A stretch of 64,000 bases of DNA from Blastocystis hominis. Lineage: Eukaryota; Sar; Bigyra; Opalinata; Blastocystidae. Below the pieces are notes generated by a model that was not told the DNA's origin, made no database searches, and saw only the letters and a program-made list of their open reading frames with translations. Position numbers and translations under genes: made by a program. Where the stretch lies: positions 137,153 through 201,152 of the forward strand of contig NW_013171815.1 of assembly GCF_000151665.1 (NCBI RefSeq), given 5' to 3'. Shown here one piece after another: positions 1 through 9,770 of this stretch (positions are counted from its first letter, which is position 1; every line of letters starts with the position of its first letter).

Positions 1-769
1 TACAAACGTTTAAGGCATCGCATCTCTTAGCATCTTCATAATAGAAGTGATCTCTCCCCGAATCAGAACTTTTTCCGCAGTACTTAAACTCTCCTAATCC
101 TTACAAAAATAGTTTAAAAAATCACGGTTTTCGACTTTGTTAAATCATATGAATTGCTGTTCTTTGTCAGACGAACAAAGGTATCCACACTCCCTTGGTT
201 GCGCAAAATCTGTATTCTACAAGTTACACTACCACTATTGCTGAAAACTTACTGAGATAAACATTCTGGAGCAGACACCTATACATCAACTGCAAACCAA
301 ACAATTACAGGCTTCACCTCGGGAGGATGGTCCATCACATGCCTTCTCTGTACCGTTTTAAAAACATGCGTATACTGACCTTGTTCCGGACTAAAGTGAA
401 TCGCCAATCCCGTGAGTACATGGAGTCATCATCAACGAGAGCTAAATTTCCATCGATTAGCTCAAATCCGAATTCTTTGCAAAAGTCAGAAACCTAGATT
501 GCAAATCTCACAAAACCACACTTTCATCTTTTGTACACGAGAAGATAGTTGAGATATAAGGATAATAAGGTTGTCTCGAATAATTTTCGCTTCCTTCATA
601 GCGTTATCCTGTAGCTCTGCGCAATTCAGTTGCACTACACGGATCACTCTATCCCACAAATCGGTTGCTTACATTTTATCTTTAGTTGGTCAAAAAATTC
701 CTTCTTCTTTATATACTCAGGATCGGAGCAAATATCAATATCTTTTATCGCATTTCTTGTCTCAGCCAT
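1..769 (-). CDS. Unidentified coiled-coil protein, 3' part off the window
   Basis: Exons are read on the minus strand from an ATG at 769 (MAETRNAIKDIDIC...). A roughly 35-nt GT-AG intron lies near 620-660, followed by a lysine/leucine-rich helical stretch (QLNCAELQDNAMKEAK). A later exon reads FGFELIDGNLALVDDDSMYS and then DWRFTLVRNK, and short GT-AG introns continue to the window edge. The helix-then-small-domain layout is loosely like Spc24/Spc25 kinetochore proteins, but no diagnostic motif is visible, so the function is left open. The start lies about 80 nt downstream of the 3' end of the ZMAT5-like gene on the same strand. The plus-strand open frames here are shadows. Confidence 0.4.
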
Positions 770-847
770 GCTCGGTAATTCCGGATTGGTACGAAGTGAT
801 TCCATACAACAGGAATCAATCTAATTTTGGATTTTCGAACAAACAAT

Positions 848-1432
848 TCATCCCCACTCGACGGGCGGTGCACTTTCAAAAACACTTGAGTGGACAGGCA
901 GAAGGGAAGGTGGCAAATCCACGCGCAAGGGTAAAAATCGTTCGCGGAATGTTTGGGGGGCTGATTCTTGATTTCCTTCCTCCGCATTGTTTGTCTCTCG
1001 TGCATCTGCTGCAGCCAGCGTGCAGTCTGGATTGGCTTCAACAGGAACCCAGGGCGTATCCTCGATTGGGCGCACGGTGGTCTCCAGCATTCCATCTACG
1101 ATGGCACACTCTGCAAAAGAATACCTGGAATTACGCTAAAACCATCTCGAATATCGTCCGTGATCCCGACGTGGCGATAAGGACATTTGTTTCCTAGTCG
1201 GCAAAACCCACTCTTTTTAAAAGTCATGCAGACTTGCTGAGTCTTGGAACGCTGAACAGCAGCTGCCGTTTCTATTCAAAATAGCAAAGAATCAAGCCTT
1301 ACCTCGCTTCGATTCGTACCACATGCGCACATTGTTTTGATGAAGCTGAGATTGAAAATGCGCGTCTCTTTTCTCCTTAGAATCAATAAATGACCGTCCA
1401 CAATAGTCGCAGTAATACCTTCGCTGAGGCAT
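848..1432 (-). CDS. ZMAT5: ZMAT5-like protein (U11/U12 snRNP 20K)
   Basis: A minor-spliceosome protein candidate. Three exons are joined by a 31-nt intron (1272-1302) and a 32-nt intron (1111-1142), both GT-AG. Exon 1 gives a U1-C/matrin-type zinc finger (YYCDYCGRSF, then H-x5-H and a WYES motif). Exon 2 gives a CCCH finger with C-x8-C-x5-C-x3-H spacing (CMTFKKSGFCRLGNKCPYRH). The C-terminus reads LPLRVDLPPSLLP and ends PPVEWG. Human ZMAT5 has the same order of parts: a U1-C-like finger, a CCCH finger, an LPPSL motif and a VQWG end. In animals the protein is specific to the U11/U12 di-snRNP. The stop TGA is followed directly by ATTGTTTGTT, so cleavage after its T would also give TAA. Confidence is high for the family and moderate that it works with a minor spliceosome. 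Confidence 0.85.
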
Positions 1433-2787
1433 CTTCAAATTAGGTTGTTATGACGTAGGAATGAACAGAGCTTCTCGATTCCAATAGTTTCCAGAGAAGA
1501 TGGATAAAATACACTGAACCTCAAAAAAAGAATGCCCTATCTACCATTTGCACTTTATCTCTTCTATTCTATTTGTAACTCTTTCAGTATCTATCAAACT
1601 CTCTGTTTTCGTTCCTTTGTGAATCCACCATTGTATATGGTTCCCTGCATCTTATTGTAGTTGCAACAGTGGTTAATCATTTCGGATAGTTGAATGGAAC
1701 TGTGTAACCCTGATGAGATCGATTATTGTTCGTTCTGTCTGAATTGAGCTTGAATAGTTTTGTTGCTGCTAATTTGTGATCGTTTCTCCAAAAGAAATTC
1801 AAAGAATCGGAGAGGCGGAGTTTGTTAAATAGAATCAGGATTTCGATGGTACTACCTTGTTTCCACTAATCATCATGTGTATAAAGAATACGCTCGGTTT
1901 TCTCGTGTTCTAGTTTCGATTCCTGTTTTTCCCAATTTCCAAGCGTAGTAACGAATTTTTATTGAATTGTTGCTTACTATTTTGTGCATTTCTCGTGTTG
2001 CGCCAAGTGCGAGCAATGTGAGTGTGGAATGAGTAATATATTCCACATAAGGATCATATTCCCAATCCAATAGGAGTATCATCTCTTTGACAAATGGGAC
2101 TGAATGACATGAAGTGGATTTTTGTCATAGATATAAATATCTCTATTTAAATAATTGCCGTTTTGTAAGGAACTCTACCTTTTATTGAAGTTTTGTTTGT
2201 TCACATAAACAACATAGCGGAGAGGTAGAGAAATTGTTCCACTATCAATATTCAGTGAAGAAGAAACTGGCCAGACAGAACAACCGTGAAGGTTACAAAG
2301 TCTCGAGAAGAGGATAAAATAATATACATTATGAATAAATATCTCATCGTATTGACAGATCCTGCTATTTGCACAATACTTTGTTTTGAGAGTTAATGTG
2401 AGTTGTGCCTATTTACAATATTCCTAATACTATGTATTTTGCATCATGTTAACATTTCAATTTAGTTTGAATAACAGTTGTTGGATTTGAGCAACAATAT
2501 ATTACTTTAAAAATAGGTAAATGTGTTATCCACATGTACAGTGATTAAATTATCTTTGATTATCAAGTCAACAAAAACATATCCTTGTGATGTCCAGTAA
2601 ACTTGTTCTTCGTTTTATTATCTACAGAAACTTTACGAATAGTTGATTACCTAGGGTTCAATATCGAGCGTGAGAGTCGAAGAGATTCCATAATATTTTT
2701 ATAATATTGATAGTGTCCGTTGAAAGATAGTCTGTAACACCGCCTATCATTGCCTCTATTGTTTACTAATTGAGCTACTATAACAAA
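1433..2787. other. AT-rich intergenic region, no gene supported
   Basis: About 1.35 kb between two divergent genes. One short minus-strand frame (1873-2082) is open but has no recognisable motif. A plus-strand TGTTTGTT occurs near 2191 without a convincing upstream coding frame. An 8-bp inverted repeat (CTCTACCT near 2174 and AGGTAGAG near 2224) could form a hairpin. Nothing further is supported. Confidence 0.4.
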
Positions 2788-4257
2788 ATGAATTCTACCT
2801 CAGATTCCTTTTCTGTAGGTAGAGAAGGCTTCCAGTCTTCTTCTCGACGTCCTGTTAAGTTACATGTTAGCGGTCTACCGATGTCTTTGCATGAGGAGGA
2901 TATTATTAAAATGTTATCTACATATTGCCCAATTGAAAAGGTTTGTATTATTCAAGACGGACAGGTTGTACAGCATAAGCGTATTTTTATTTTTTTGTAT
3001 TGGTTCATTGGTTAGATAGCGCGTTTGTTTTTGTTCCTTCTCATGAAGATGCGAGCAAACTTATTCGCGAATTGGGCGGAAATATCACCTATCAAAATGT
3101 GAGGCGCTGTTTTTTTGGCGATATGGAGTGTAGATGACGATTCCTGTTCAAATCACAATTGCTAAGAAACAGTATGGAAAACGCCGTCGAAAAGGAGTAG
3201 CGGAGCGTGCCAGCGAGTATCAAAGCGCTTTGGAAGCAAAATCTGTATTCTCAAGCAATAACCCTGATTCACATCAAATTTCAACTCGTACGTCCTATTC
3301 TGTGTCAATTCCTATTAGACTCATTATCTAATCGCTCTTCAAACAAAGACATTCATGAAGATGATTTCCCTTCGTCAAGTCAGCAACTCTCCAAACCGAA
3401 AGAAGCCAAGTCCTCGGGAATTCAACTCTGTTCTCCCCAATCCTCATCCTCTTCCTCATCTTCTACCACTGCTGTTGTATCAAACCCTTTTGTAGGTTCC
3501 ATGTCCTTCACGCCTTCTCTGTTTTTTTTTCGCTTTGCTTTTTTATTCGTATAGATCCTCTGTACTCCCTCCTTATTCCGCCTCTGCTTCCTCGGACTCT
3601 ATGCCGACTCCATCCTATTGCTACAGCCCTTACTCTATTTCATCATCTCCTTTTGTCACGTTTTTTTCCTACCCCTTTGTTCCTTATCCCATACAAAACT
3701 CTATGCAGCCCTCTATGCAGCCCTCTATGCAGCCCTCTATGCAGCCCTCTATGCAGCCCTCTTTACAGCCTTCTTTACAGCCCTCTTTACAACCCTCTAT
3801 GCAGCCCTCTTTACAACCCTCTTTACAGCCCTCTCTCTCGACCTCCATTCCAAACTCAATCCAGCCGTCTCTTCCCATTGTTCCCAACTCGCCTGACTGC
3901 CATTTTGTCTCCGATGTCTTCGGCTGTCACGTGGAAGGCACCCTTCTCTCTCCTCGGTTGAGTCGTAGGACCCCCAGGAGCGAATCTCTTCGTGTATCAT
4001 CTCCCAATGTCCATGACCGAAGAAGGCCTTTACGCTCTCTTTTGCAAGTACGGCGTTGTGCTCAGCACCAAGGTAGGCGTGCAGGAGAGGATTGAAATAA
4101 GGTGTATCGCGATCGACAAACCAATCAGAGTCGAGGATTCGGCTTTGTGAGCTTTGCGACTGTGGAGGCTTCCGAGCTGGCCATCAGCTGCTTGAACGGG
4201 TTTCATATCGACGGGAAAATGCTGAAGGTGCAGAAGAAAAAAGAAAAAATCGTATGA
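2788..4257 (+). CDS. CELF/Bruno-like RNA-binding protein (RRM)
   Basis: The first exons encode an RRM (KLHVSGLPMSLHEEDIIKML ... SAFVFVPSHEDASKLI), split by a 35-nt and a second short GT-AG intron. A Ser/Pro/Gln-rich linker follows. The last exons encode a C-terminal RRM of the CELF third-RRM type (GANLFVYHLPMSMTEEGLYA, then after a 29-nt intron at 4073-4101, SRGFGFVSF and NGFHIDGKMLKVQ). GANLFVYHLP and the SRGFGFVS box are hallmarks of CELF/Bruno proteins, which regulate splicing, translation and decay of mRNAs. The linker contains a four-residue MQPS/LQPS tandem repeat near 3700-3840. The reading frame between that repeat and the last RRM (about 3900-3970) could not be closed with any simple GT-AG intron, so an exon boundary there is unresolved. 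TGTTTGTT lies 17 nt after the TGA. Confidence 0.75.
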
Positions 4258-4395
4258 GATTTTGATAGGAACTGTTTGTTTATACTTTGACGATGCAGTT
4301 GGATTCCATCTAGAGGCTTGCAGGTACTTAGTACACACAATACTCATATTCCTACGCAAATATCAAAATTTGATATACACTGACAAGTTCAAAAA

Positions 4396-5218
4396 ATGAG
4401 CGACTTAGAGAAAAATCAAGAGACTCCTATTAAGAAGAACGACATACCGTGCCCTTTTTGGCTAGAGACGATTCCGGTTGTCATTCTCACCATTGCAGAC
4501 ATTTTGGTTTGCAAGTACTGGATCGATGACCCAAACACGCAGTGGAAGTACCCAACGATTAGCTATTGCTATGCCGCTTTGTGCTTTGGATGGTGGTTAA
4601 TGCTCACTCTCTACAGGTCCATATGCTTTGGAATCGGAGGGTACTATGATCTCTACTGGTTCTGCAATATTGCTCTTGTGCTAACAACGGTGGGTGTGTT
4701 GTGGAGAGTTCCTTCCCTTATTGGACAGTCAATGTGCCTTCTTTTTGTTCCTCATGCTGCCTTCTGGATAGACTTCCTGACATATCCGTGTTTTAAGCGA
4801 CCTGCCCTCAATGCCTATCCTTTCATGTTCGATAATACGACAACTCCTTTTGAAAAGGTTACATCGTATCATCATTTCTGGTTCTTTCCTGGACTAATCG
4901 TTGTACTCTGGAAACAACCTCTTCTGTCTATTTGGAGCTATGTGCTTTCTGTCCTCTTATTTGTTATCCTGAATATTGTGAGCCATTACATGACGCCTGT
5001 AACGTGGTATTATCCGGATGGCTCAGAGCGGTATCTTAATGTGTGCATGTCTCACGATAACCCTGGGTTTGCAGACTCGATACCCCCGTTTTGTTGGACA
5101 GTTGGAAAACCATTTTTCTATCATTGCTTTACTCTAACTATGGCATACGTTGTTCCTGTTAACCTTATTTCGTATTTTATTATCATTGGGTTCCAAAAAC
5201 TTGTGTTGGTGGTATTTT
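4396..5218 (+). CDS. Unknown multipass membrane protein, stop made by polyadenylation
   Basis: A single exon of 274 codons. After a charged N-terminus (MSDLEKNQETPIKKND) come roughly seven or eight hydrophobic segments separated by short loops with many aromatic residues (ITIADILVCKYW, CFGWWLMLTLY, HHFWFFPGLIVVLW). I do not recognise the family. The genomic frame reads through to a TGA at 5230-5232, but that TGA overlaps and follows the TGTTTGTT element at 5223-5230. Cleavage after T5218, four nt upstream of the element, plus poly(A) makes TAA directly after ...LVLVVF. The start is the first ATG after the upstream gene. Likely an endomembrane or plasma-membrane protein. Confidence 0.75.
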
Positions 5219-5222
5219 CCTA

Positions 5223-5230
5223 TGTTTGTT
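5223..5230 (+). terminator. TGTTTGTT 3'-end element inside the open frame
   Basis: The octamer sits four nt after a T in codon position 1 (T5218). Cleavage there plus A residues completes TAA. In Blastocystis this motif is the established signal just downstream of poly(A) sites. Confidence 0.75.
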
Positions 5231-5232
5231 GA

Positions 5233-5895
5233 ACTCAAGTTGAGGGGGTTCTTTCGACCCCTTACCTTACTATTCCCGAACAATAGTGTGTGTGTGTGTA
5301 TTCACCCAATGGTCTTAAGCAATCATTGCAATAACAAAACTAACGAAAACGTTCATTTACAACAAACAACAATACACCCTAGAAAATGTTAGTATATCTG
5401 AGAGCTAACCGATTCAACTCCCACAAAACAAAGAGATGAGTATAATACTCTCACTTCTTTTGCATTTCATCAGTATCTACAAGTCTAACAATAATACTTG
5501 CAGATTAGTTTAAATGCATACTCCAGAAATCACTCCGTACCTTACCTGCGCAACTACGTTTACTTAATCCGAAAAAAACTATGGGAATGGTGAGAAAGGC
5601 AAAAGGGGAAACGGGGAAATGAATGATTCTTCTTCAATGTATAAAAAAGCCATTAATCGCACGTAATCACATTTGGAATAGAACGCACACGCGAATATAC
5701 TAATAGAAATCCAAAAAATGCGTAGAGTAAGAAGGAATTAAGCTTAAAAAAACCGTTATCTCACATTTTGCTGGGAATCGTGGAAAACATACAAAAATGA
5801 AAAAAGTCACAGCAGAGCTTGTCAATCCCTCCATCCTGTGTTTCCACAGTTACCACATATTTTAGAGTTTGCTACTGAGAAATTGTTTTCGACCA
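5233..5895. other. Intergenic region, no gene supported
   Basis: About 660 nt, AT-rich, with a (GT)n run near 5287-5300 and a minus-strand TTGTTTGTTG near 5355-5364 that has no recognisable minus-strand coding frame upstream. CTTACCTG near 5543 resembles the 5' end of U1 snRNA, but no U1 stem-loop or Sm site follows. Confidence 0.4.
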
Positions 5896-7003
5896 ATGGA
5901 TAAACTAGAGCCGAATATTTTGCAAAATATTGCGAAATTTTTAAGTCTACGTAATTGAAAAGAGGAGTTATGAATGCTTAGGCGATTTGTTTGCTTCATT
6001 TGAACCCGTTAGTCGAACAACAAAGGAAGTGGTAAATGAAGTAAATATTGTATCTGTTTCAAATTATGATAAGCTGTGCCGTCAAATGAAAACTCTCTAT
6101 TTAGTTGAGTTTAATACTATGTCAGATGCCGAGTTTATCTCTCTCATCAGGTTGTGCATTTCGTTTTCTTGGGATCTAGACGATGTTGTGAAGTAACCTT
6201 TTTATCGATTGACTACTCTAAAAACATGGTAGCATGTAACCAGGAGTTTGTTCTACCCTTTTTCTTAATCGATAGTTTATGGGAAGTCAACATTTATTGT
6301 CCCAAACTCCAGATAGTGGTGATCCACGGAAGGTTTGTCTTTTCCTACTCTCCAGTGAGTCACTAGTCCGATATACGCCACGGAGTTTGGAGTCGAGATC
6401 GTCGCTCGTCTTGCCGGGTTCGATGGTTCAATTCCAATGCTGTTCGAAGACAAGCCTATCGGTAGAGTTGGTCGTTCCCTTTTCATGTAGTCAATGCTTA
6501 TCATATTTTCTGCTCTGCTCGAATTGTTTATCTTTTAAAAATGTTCAATATGCGCGACTCCGCAATCACCAAATACATCTGGTCTCTCCTTCGCTACACA
6601 TTAAGTAATTCATCGACTCATTTCTCTCTATCTCTCTCTAGGTTTAGAAGCCATTCAAGCCGTTCTACCGCACATTAGTCTCGATCAACTTGTTGTCTGC
6701 GCTTTCTTCGCTATTTGCAGAATTTTCTGCATCAACATTTCGTTCCATAACCTTCTCGACGTATATCTCGAGTACCTCACGCCATTCCAATCCATCAGCA
6801 ATCTCTTCCATTGGGGCGACGTCAACCGGCTCTGGCTCGCTGTGGACCTTTCCTTTGTGTCAGAGGAGTACGCCGGAGAGGGGAAAACGATGGTGGATTT
6901 ATATAACATATTTTTTGTACCGATCGTATTAGAGGCGATAAAGCGTTTTCAAGCAATGATACACACGGAGGAGAGACCCATGGAGAAGAGAGGAGCGAAG
7001 TGA
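5896..7003 (+). CDS. F-box-like protein
   Basis: The frame starts at ATG 5896 (MDKLEPNILQNIAKFLSL). A 31-nt intron joins this to RDLFASFEPVSRTTKEVVNE. Together these give the LPxxILxxIxxFLxxxDL...VSR pattern of an F-box. Further exons, separated by about five short GT-AG introns, contain leucine-rich strands (MKTLYLVEFNTMSDAEF, LWEVNIYCPKLQIVVIHG), YATEFGVEIVARLAGFDGS, and a C-terminal helical exon (GLEAIQAVLPHISLDQLVVC ... RPMEKRGAK). F-box proteins act as substrate receptors of SCF ubiquitin ligases. The C-terminal two thirds is not recognised. DCTN5 starts 59 nt downstream on the same strand. Confidence 0.5.
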
Positions 7004-7062
7004 TTTTACCTTGCTGGCTCAGTTTTTGAAGTCGTTGTACGATTGTTAATGCTTTGTTGATT

Positions 7063-7750
7063 ATGGACTTTTCTGTTTCTTTTAGCAAAGTGAAGTATGA
7101 CCCGTCGGAATATATTACTAATTCGAAAATCAAAATTCATAAAGAAGCGAAATTGGTGAATTTGCAGAACATTCGATCGGGTGGTCTCGTAGGATTGAAC
7201 TGTTCGATTGATAATAATCCAGAATGTAATCGAGAAGGAAGTCTGCATCCACGGCGATATCGGCATAGTCTCCATCGAGAGAAATACAACCATTAGAAAT
7301 AACACAGACATCAGTCCCTCTACACAAGAAATCGACGAAACCGGAAGTCGAAAATCGTTTTCGTTCATTGACTTGTCAAATCTAGACGAGAGTTAGCTCG
7401 CATATCTATAGGTAAAAATACAATCATTGGGTCGCATTGTGCGATAAAAGCATTCTGGATTGGTGATTGCGTTTGGATAGGCGATGGCTGCACGATTGTT
7501 ATTATTATTTGCTCGTTTCAGCGAGTAGGGAGAAGGATGCGTCATAAAGGATAATTGCTTCATTGGTCCAGGCACTGTTCTTCCTCCCTTTTCTCAAATC
7601 TCTCCCTTTTCGCATGTTTCCGGTAATCCAGGTATGGAAACGTGAAGGAAATGGAGCGTAGGAAAGGTTATCGGGGAACTGCCTCCTTCGTTTTTCTATC
7701 TCATGAAGGAATACGCTGCTCAGATCTTTGATCAATACAAAAGTCAATGA
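7063..7750 (+). CDS. DCTN5: Dynactin subunit 5 (p25)-like
   Basis: Left-handed beta-helix protein of the dynactin pointed-end complex, which links cargo to dynein. Exons are joined by 29-34-nt GT-AG introns (one at 7189-7222). The start KVKYDPSEYI matches the family's N-terminal NKSEYI box. Hexapeptide-repeat segments follow: EVCIHGDIGIVSIERNTTI, then ISIGKNTIIGSHCAIKAFWI, GDCVWIGDGCTIGEGCVIK and DNCFIGPGTVLPPFS. The C-terminus SGNPGKVIGELPPSF corresponds to FSGCPGLFSGELPE in animals. The frame closes with TGA immediately followed by ATTGTTTGTT. The protein implies dynein/dynactin transport. Confidence 0.85.
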
Positions 7751-7977
7751 ATTGTTTGTTGAATACAAAAGGATGAAAGAGTGCAATGGACTTGGTGATA
7801 TGAATGCTATAAATAAAACAATTGTTGTTGATTCGTTGAGGATAGACAGGTTTGTTTTTCAGAATGGTGAGGATCCTGTTACTGGAGTGTTATTCTTCAA
7901 AATCGAAAGAAAAGAAAAAAACGAAAGAAGTCTCCATTCCTCAATCACTATTCGTCCACTCTCCACTTCCCTTTGTG

Positions 7978-7985
7978 AACAAACA
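7978..7985 (-). terminator. TGTTTGTT 3'-end element of UTP18
   Basis: Minus-strand octamer with a codon-position-1 T at 7990, four nt upstream. There is no encoded stop at the end of the conserved protein, so poly(A) addition supplies TAA. Confidence 0.8.
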
Positions 7986-7989
7986 CCCC

Positions 7990-9632
7990 AATGATAAAAA
8001 TGATTAAAACGGTATAAAAAGACCTTCCCCTGCTTGTTCCCGATCGCCAAATACTCTACTCCTCACTCCTCTTCCCCGTTTCCACGATTGTCTCCGCTCA
8101 TCGCCACCGTCGTCACGCCTCCCAAGTTTTCCCGCTTCGTTGGCCAGTTCGTGAACACGCTCCGCGTCCCCAGATGCACCGCGCGGATCTGCGTCTGCTT
8201 CTCTCGGCTCGCGTACACCAGCAGCGAGTTGTCGTTGTTGATCGCCACGCTCGAAACCGCGGTTACCAAATTCTTCACTGCCTTCAACGCCACGATTTCC
8301 CGCGAATTCTCCGCTCCCGCCTTCGTCGTCCGCTCCGTGGGCGTTTCATACACGCTCAGCACGCCCGTAGCGTCCCTAGAAATCACCCAATTCCCGCGGA
8401 ACCACCCGATCGCCATGAAATTTCCGTTCACGCACAGCACAATCCCGCCAAACAAGTCCTTATCGCGGTACACGTGCCGCACCGTGCATGTCGTCACGTC
8501 GAATTCGAAGATCATACTGTCCTCTACGCCTCATCCCCGCGGTTCTCTCGCACTTGTTAAGATATAACAGGTTTCTCGATCGTAGAAACTGGCGTCGCAC
8601 ACCGGCGAAGCCAATTGGCGCACCGTTTCGCAGCGGCGACTCCGCAGATCCACGCGGAACAAAGATCCCTCGTTGCCGATCAGAAGCACGTGCACGCCGT
8701 CCGGCGAAACGCACATTTTCCCGTGCTTCAGCTCCTGGTACCCTGGGATGAGGCGAAAACCGCGGGAGTACCGGGGACGTTGAAGATCCGCGAGAATTTG
8801 TCGCGCTCGATGTCGTAGTAGATCAGAAACTCGCGGTTTTTGGAGCTTAGGAGGAGTCTGGGTGGGAGAACCGCGGGAATCGTACGTGTTTCGGCTGGTC
8901 CAATCAGCTTGATGGACGAGGAAGTTGTCGAAGTGGAGCATTTTGATGCATGTCGGCGCGCCGGATTGGAGCGAGTAGAGATGCACGAAGTTCGAGGCGT
9001 TGTAGACGAGGAAAAGGGGTTCCGAACGGTGGAAACTCACCGAGCGGATCGCTTCCTGAGGAATGTTAAAAATAGTGCGGATTTTTGTACTTTTTTGCGC
9101 TTCAGCCGCTCGGAACCATTGTCTTCACGCAGAGCGAACTCGGCCAGCTTCTGGATCTCCAGGTGGGTACTGGGGAGAGCGCGAGAAGCGCCGATGAAGC
9201 GTTTGGTCGTGCGGAGAAGCGTCTCAACGTCATCGTTCGCATCCACTTTGGGAGAAAGTTCAAACAGAGACTCCACTTCACTGGGAAGAGCGAGTCTGTG
9301 TATCAGATAACGACCCATCGTTTTACTTTGCTTGCAAACGCTTGGTATACTCGGTTCCACTAATCTTCTTTTCTTCATAATCGTTTCGCATTCTCTTTCT
9401 CTTTCCCTGTGCACTAATGTCAATTTCAATTTCGTCGTCGTCAGAATCGTGCCATAAGGGAACACGCTCCTTTGGCTTTTCTTCTTTCGGTGTTGTTTGC
9501 TTCTATACAATCACTTCTTTCCAAATCAGATACAGGAATCGAGACCTCCTCCAAATCACCAAACAGGAGATCTGTGAATTGTTTTTCCTCGGCGGTGATC
9601 TCTTTGTTGATTTCTGATGGTTTTTCCTGCAT
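7990..9632 (-). CDS. UTP18: UTP18, small-subunit processome WD40 protein
   Basis: Part of the U3 snoRNP (UTP-B) that processes 18S pre-rRNA in the nucleolus. The N-terminus (MQEKPSEINKEITAEEKQFT) precedes the diagnostic PLWHDSDDDEIEIDIS and KISGTEYTKRLQAK motifs, which correspond to PAWVDEDDE...LTSKEYIQRLKAKF in other UTP18s. A WD40 propeller follows (LIGNEGSLFRVDL, FMAIGWFRGNWVISRDATG, VKNLVTAVSSVAINNDNSLL). The C-terminus AIGNKQGKVFLYRFNHFYH aligns with ALGNEKGKVLMYRLHHYSDF of animals. The genomic frame runs on past this point, so the stop is created by polyadenylation after T7990. The start is the first in-frame ATG that puts the acidic motif near the N-terminus; an upstream in-frame extension to 9713 is possible. 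Confidence 0.88.
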
Positions 9633-9770
9633 CAAGATGGCTAGAAAGAGAGATAAGGGCACATGCAAAATCTCCCTGATTATTGCAATTTCCAAATTCT
9701 GAGTAGTTTTCACTTTCCAACAATCTATTGATTCGGGTTCTAATTTCTCACTCGTATTTTATAAATAGAT

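Noticed and set aside
2150-2330. Possible U12 snRNA: GTAAGGAA (complement of the U12 branch site) followed by an 8-bp hairpin
   Set aside because: No Sm site and no recognisable stem III. An 8-mer of this kind is expected by chance about twice in the window.
3618-3961. Two further frames of the MQPS repeat (LYAAL and LCSPL repeats)
   Set aside because: All frames of a 12-bp tandem repeat stay open. The MQPS frame was preferred on composition, although its junction to the last RRM remains unsolved.
5537-5565. CTTACCTG resembling the 5' end of U1 snRNA
   Set aside because: The downstream sequence lacks stem-loop I, the U1-70K loop and an Sm site.
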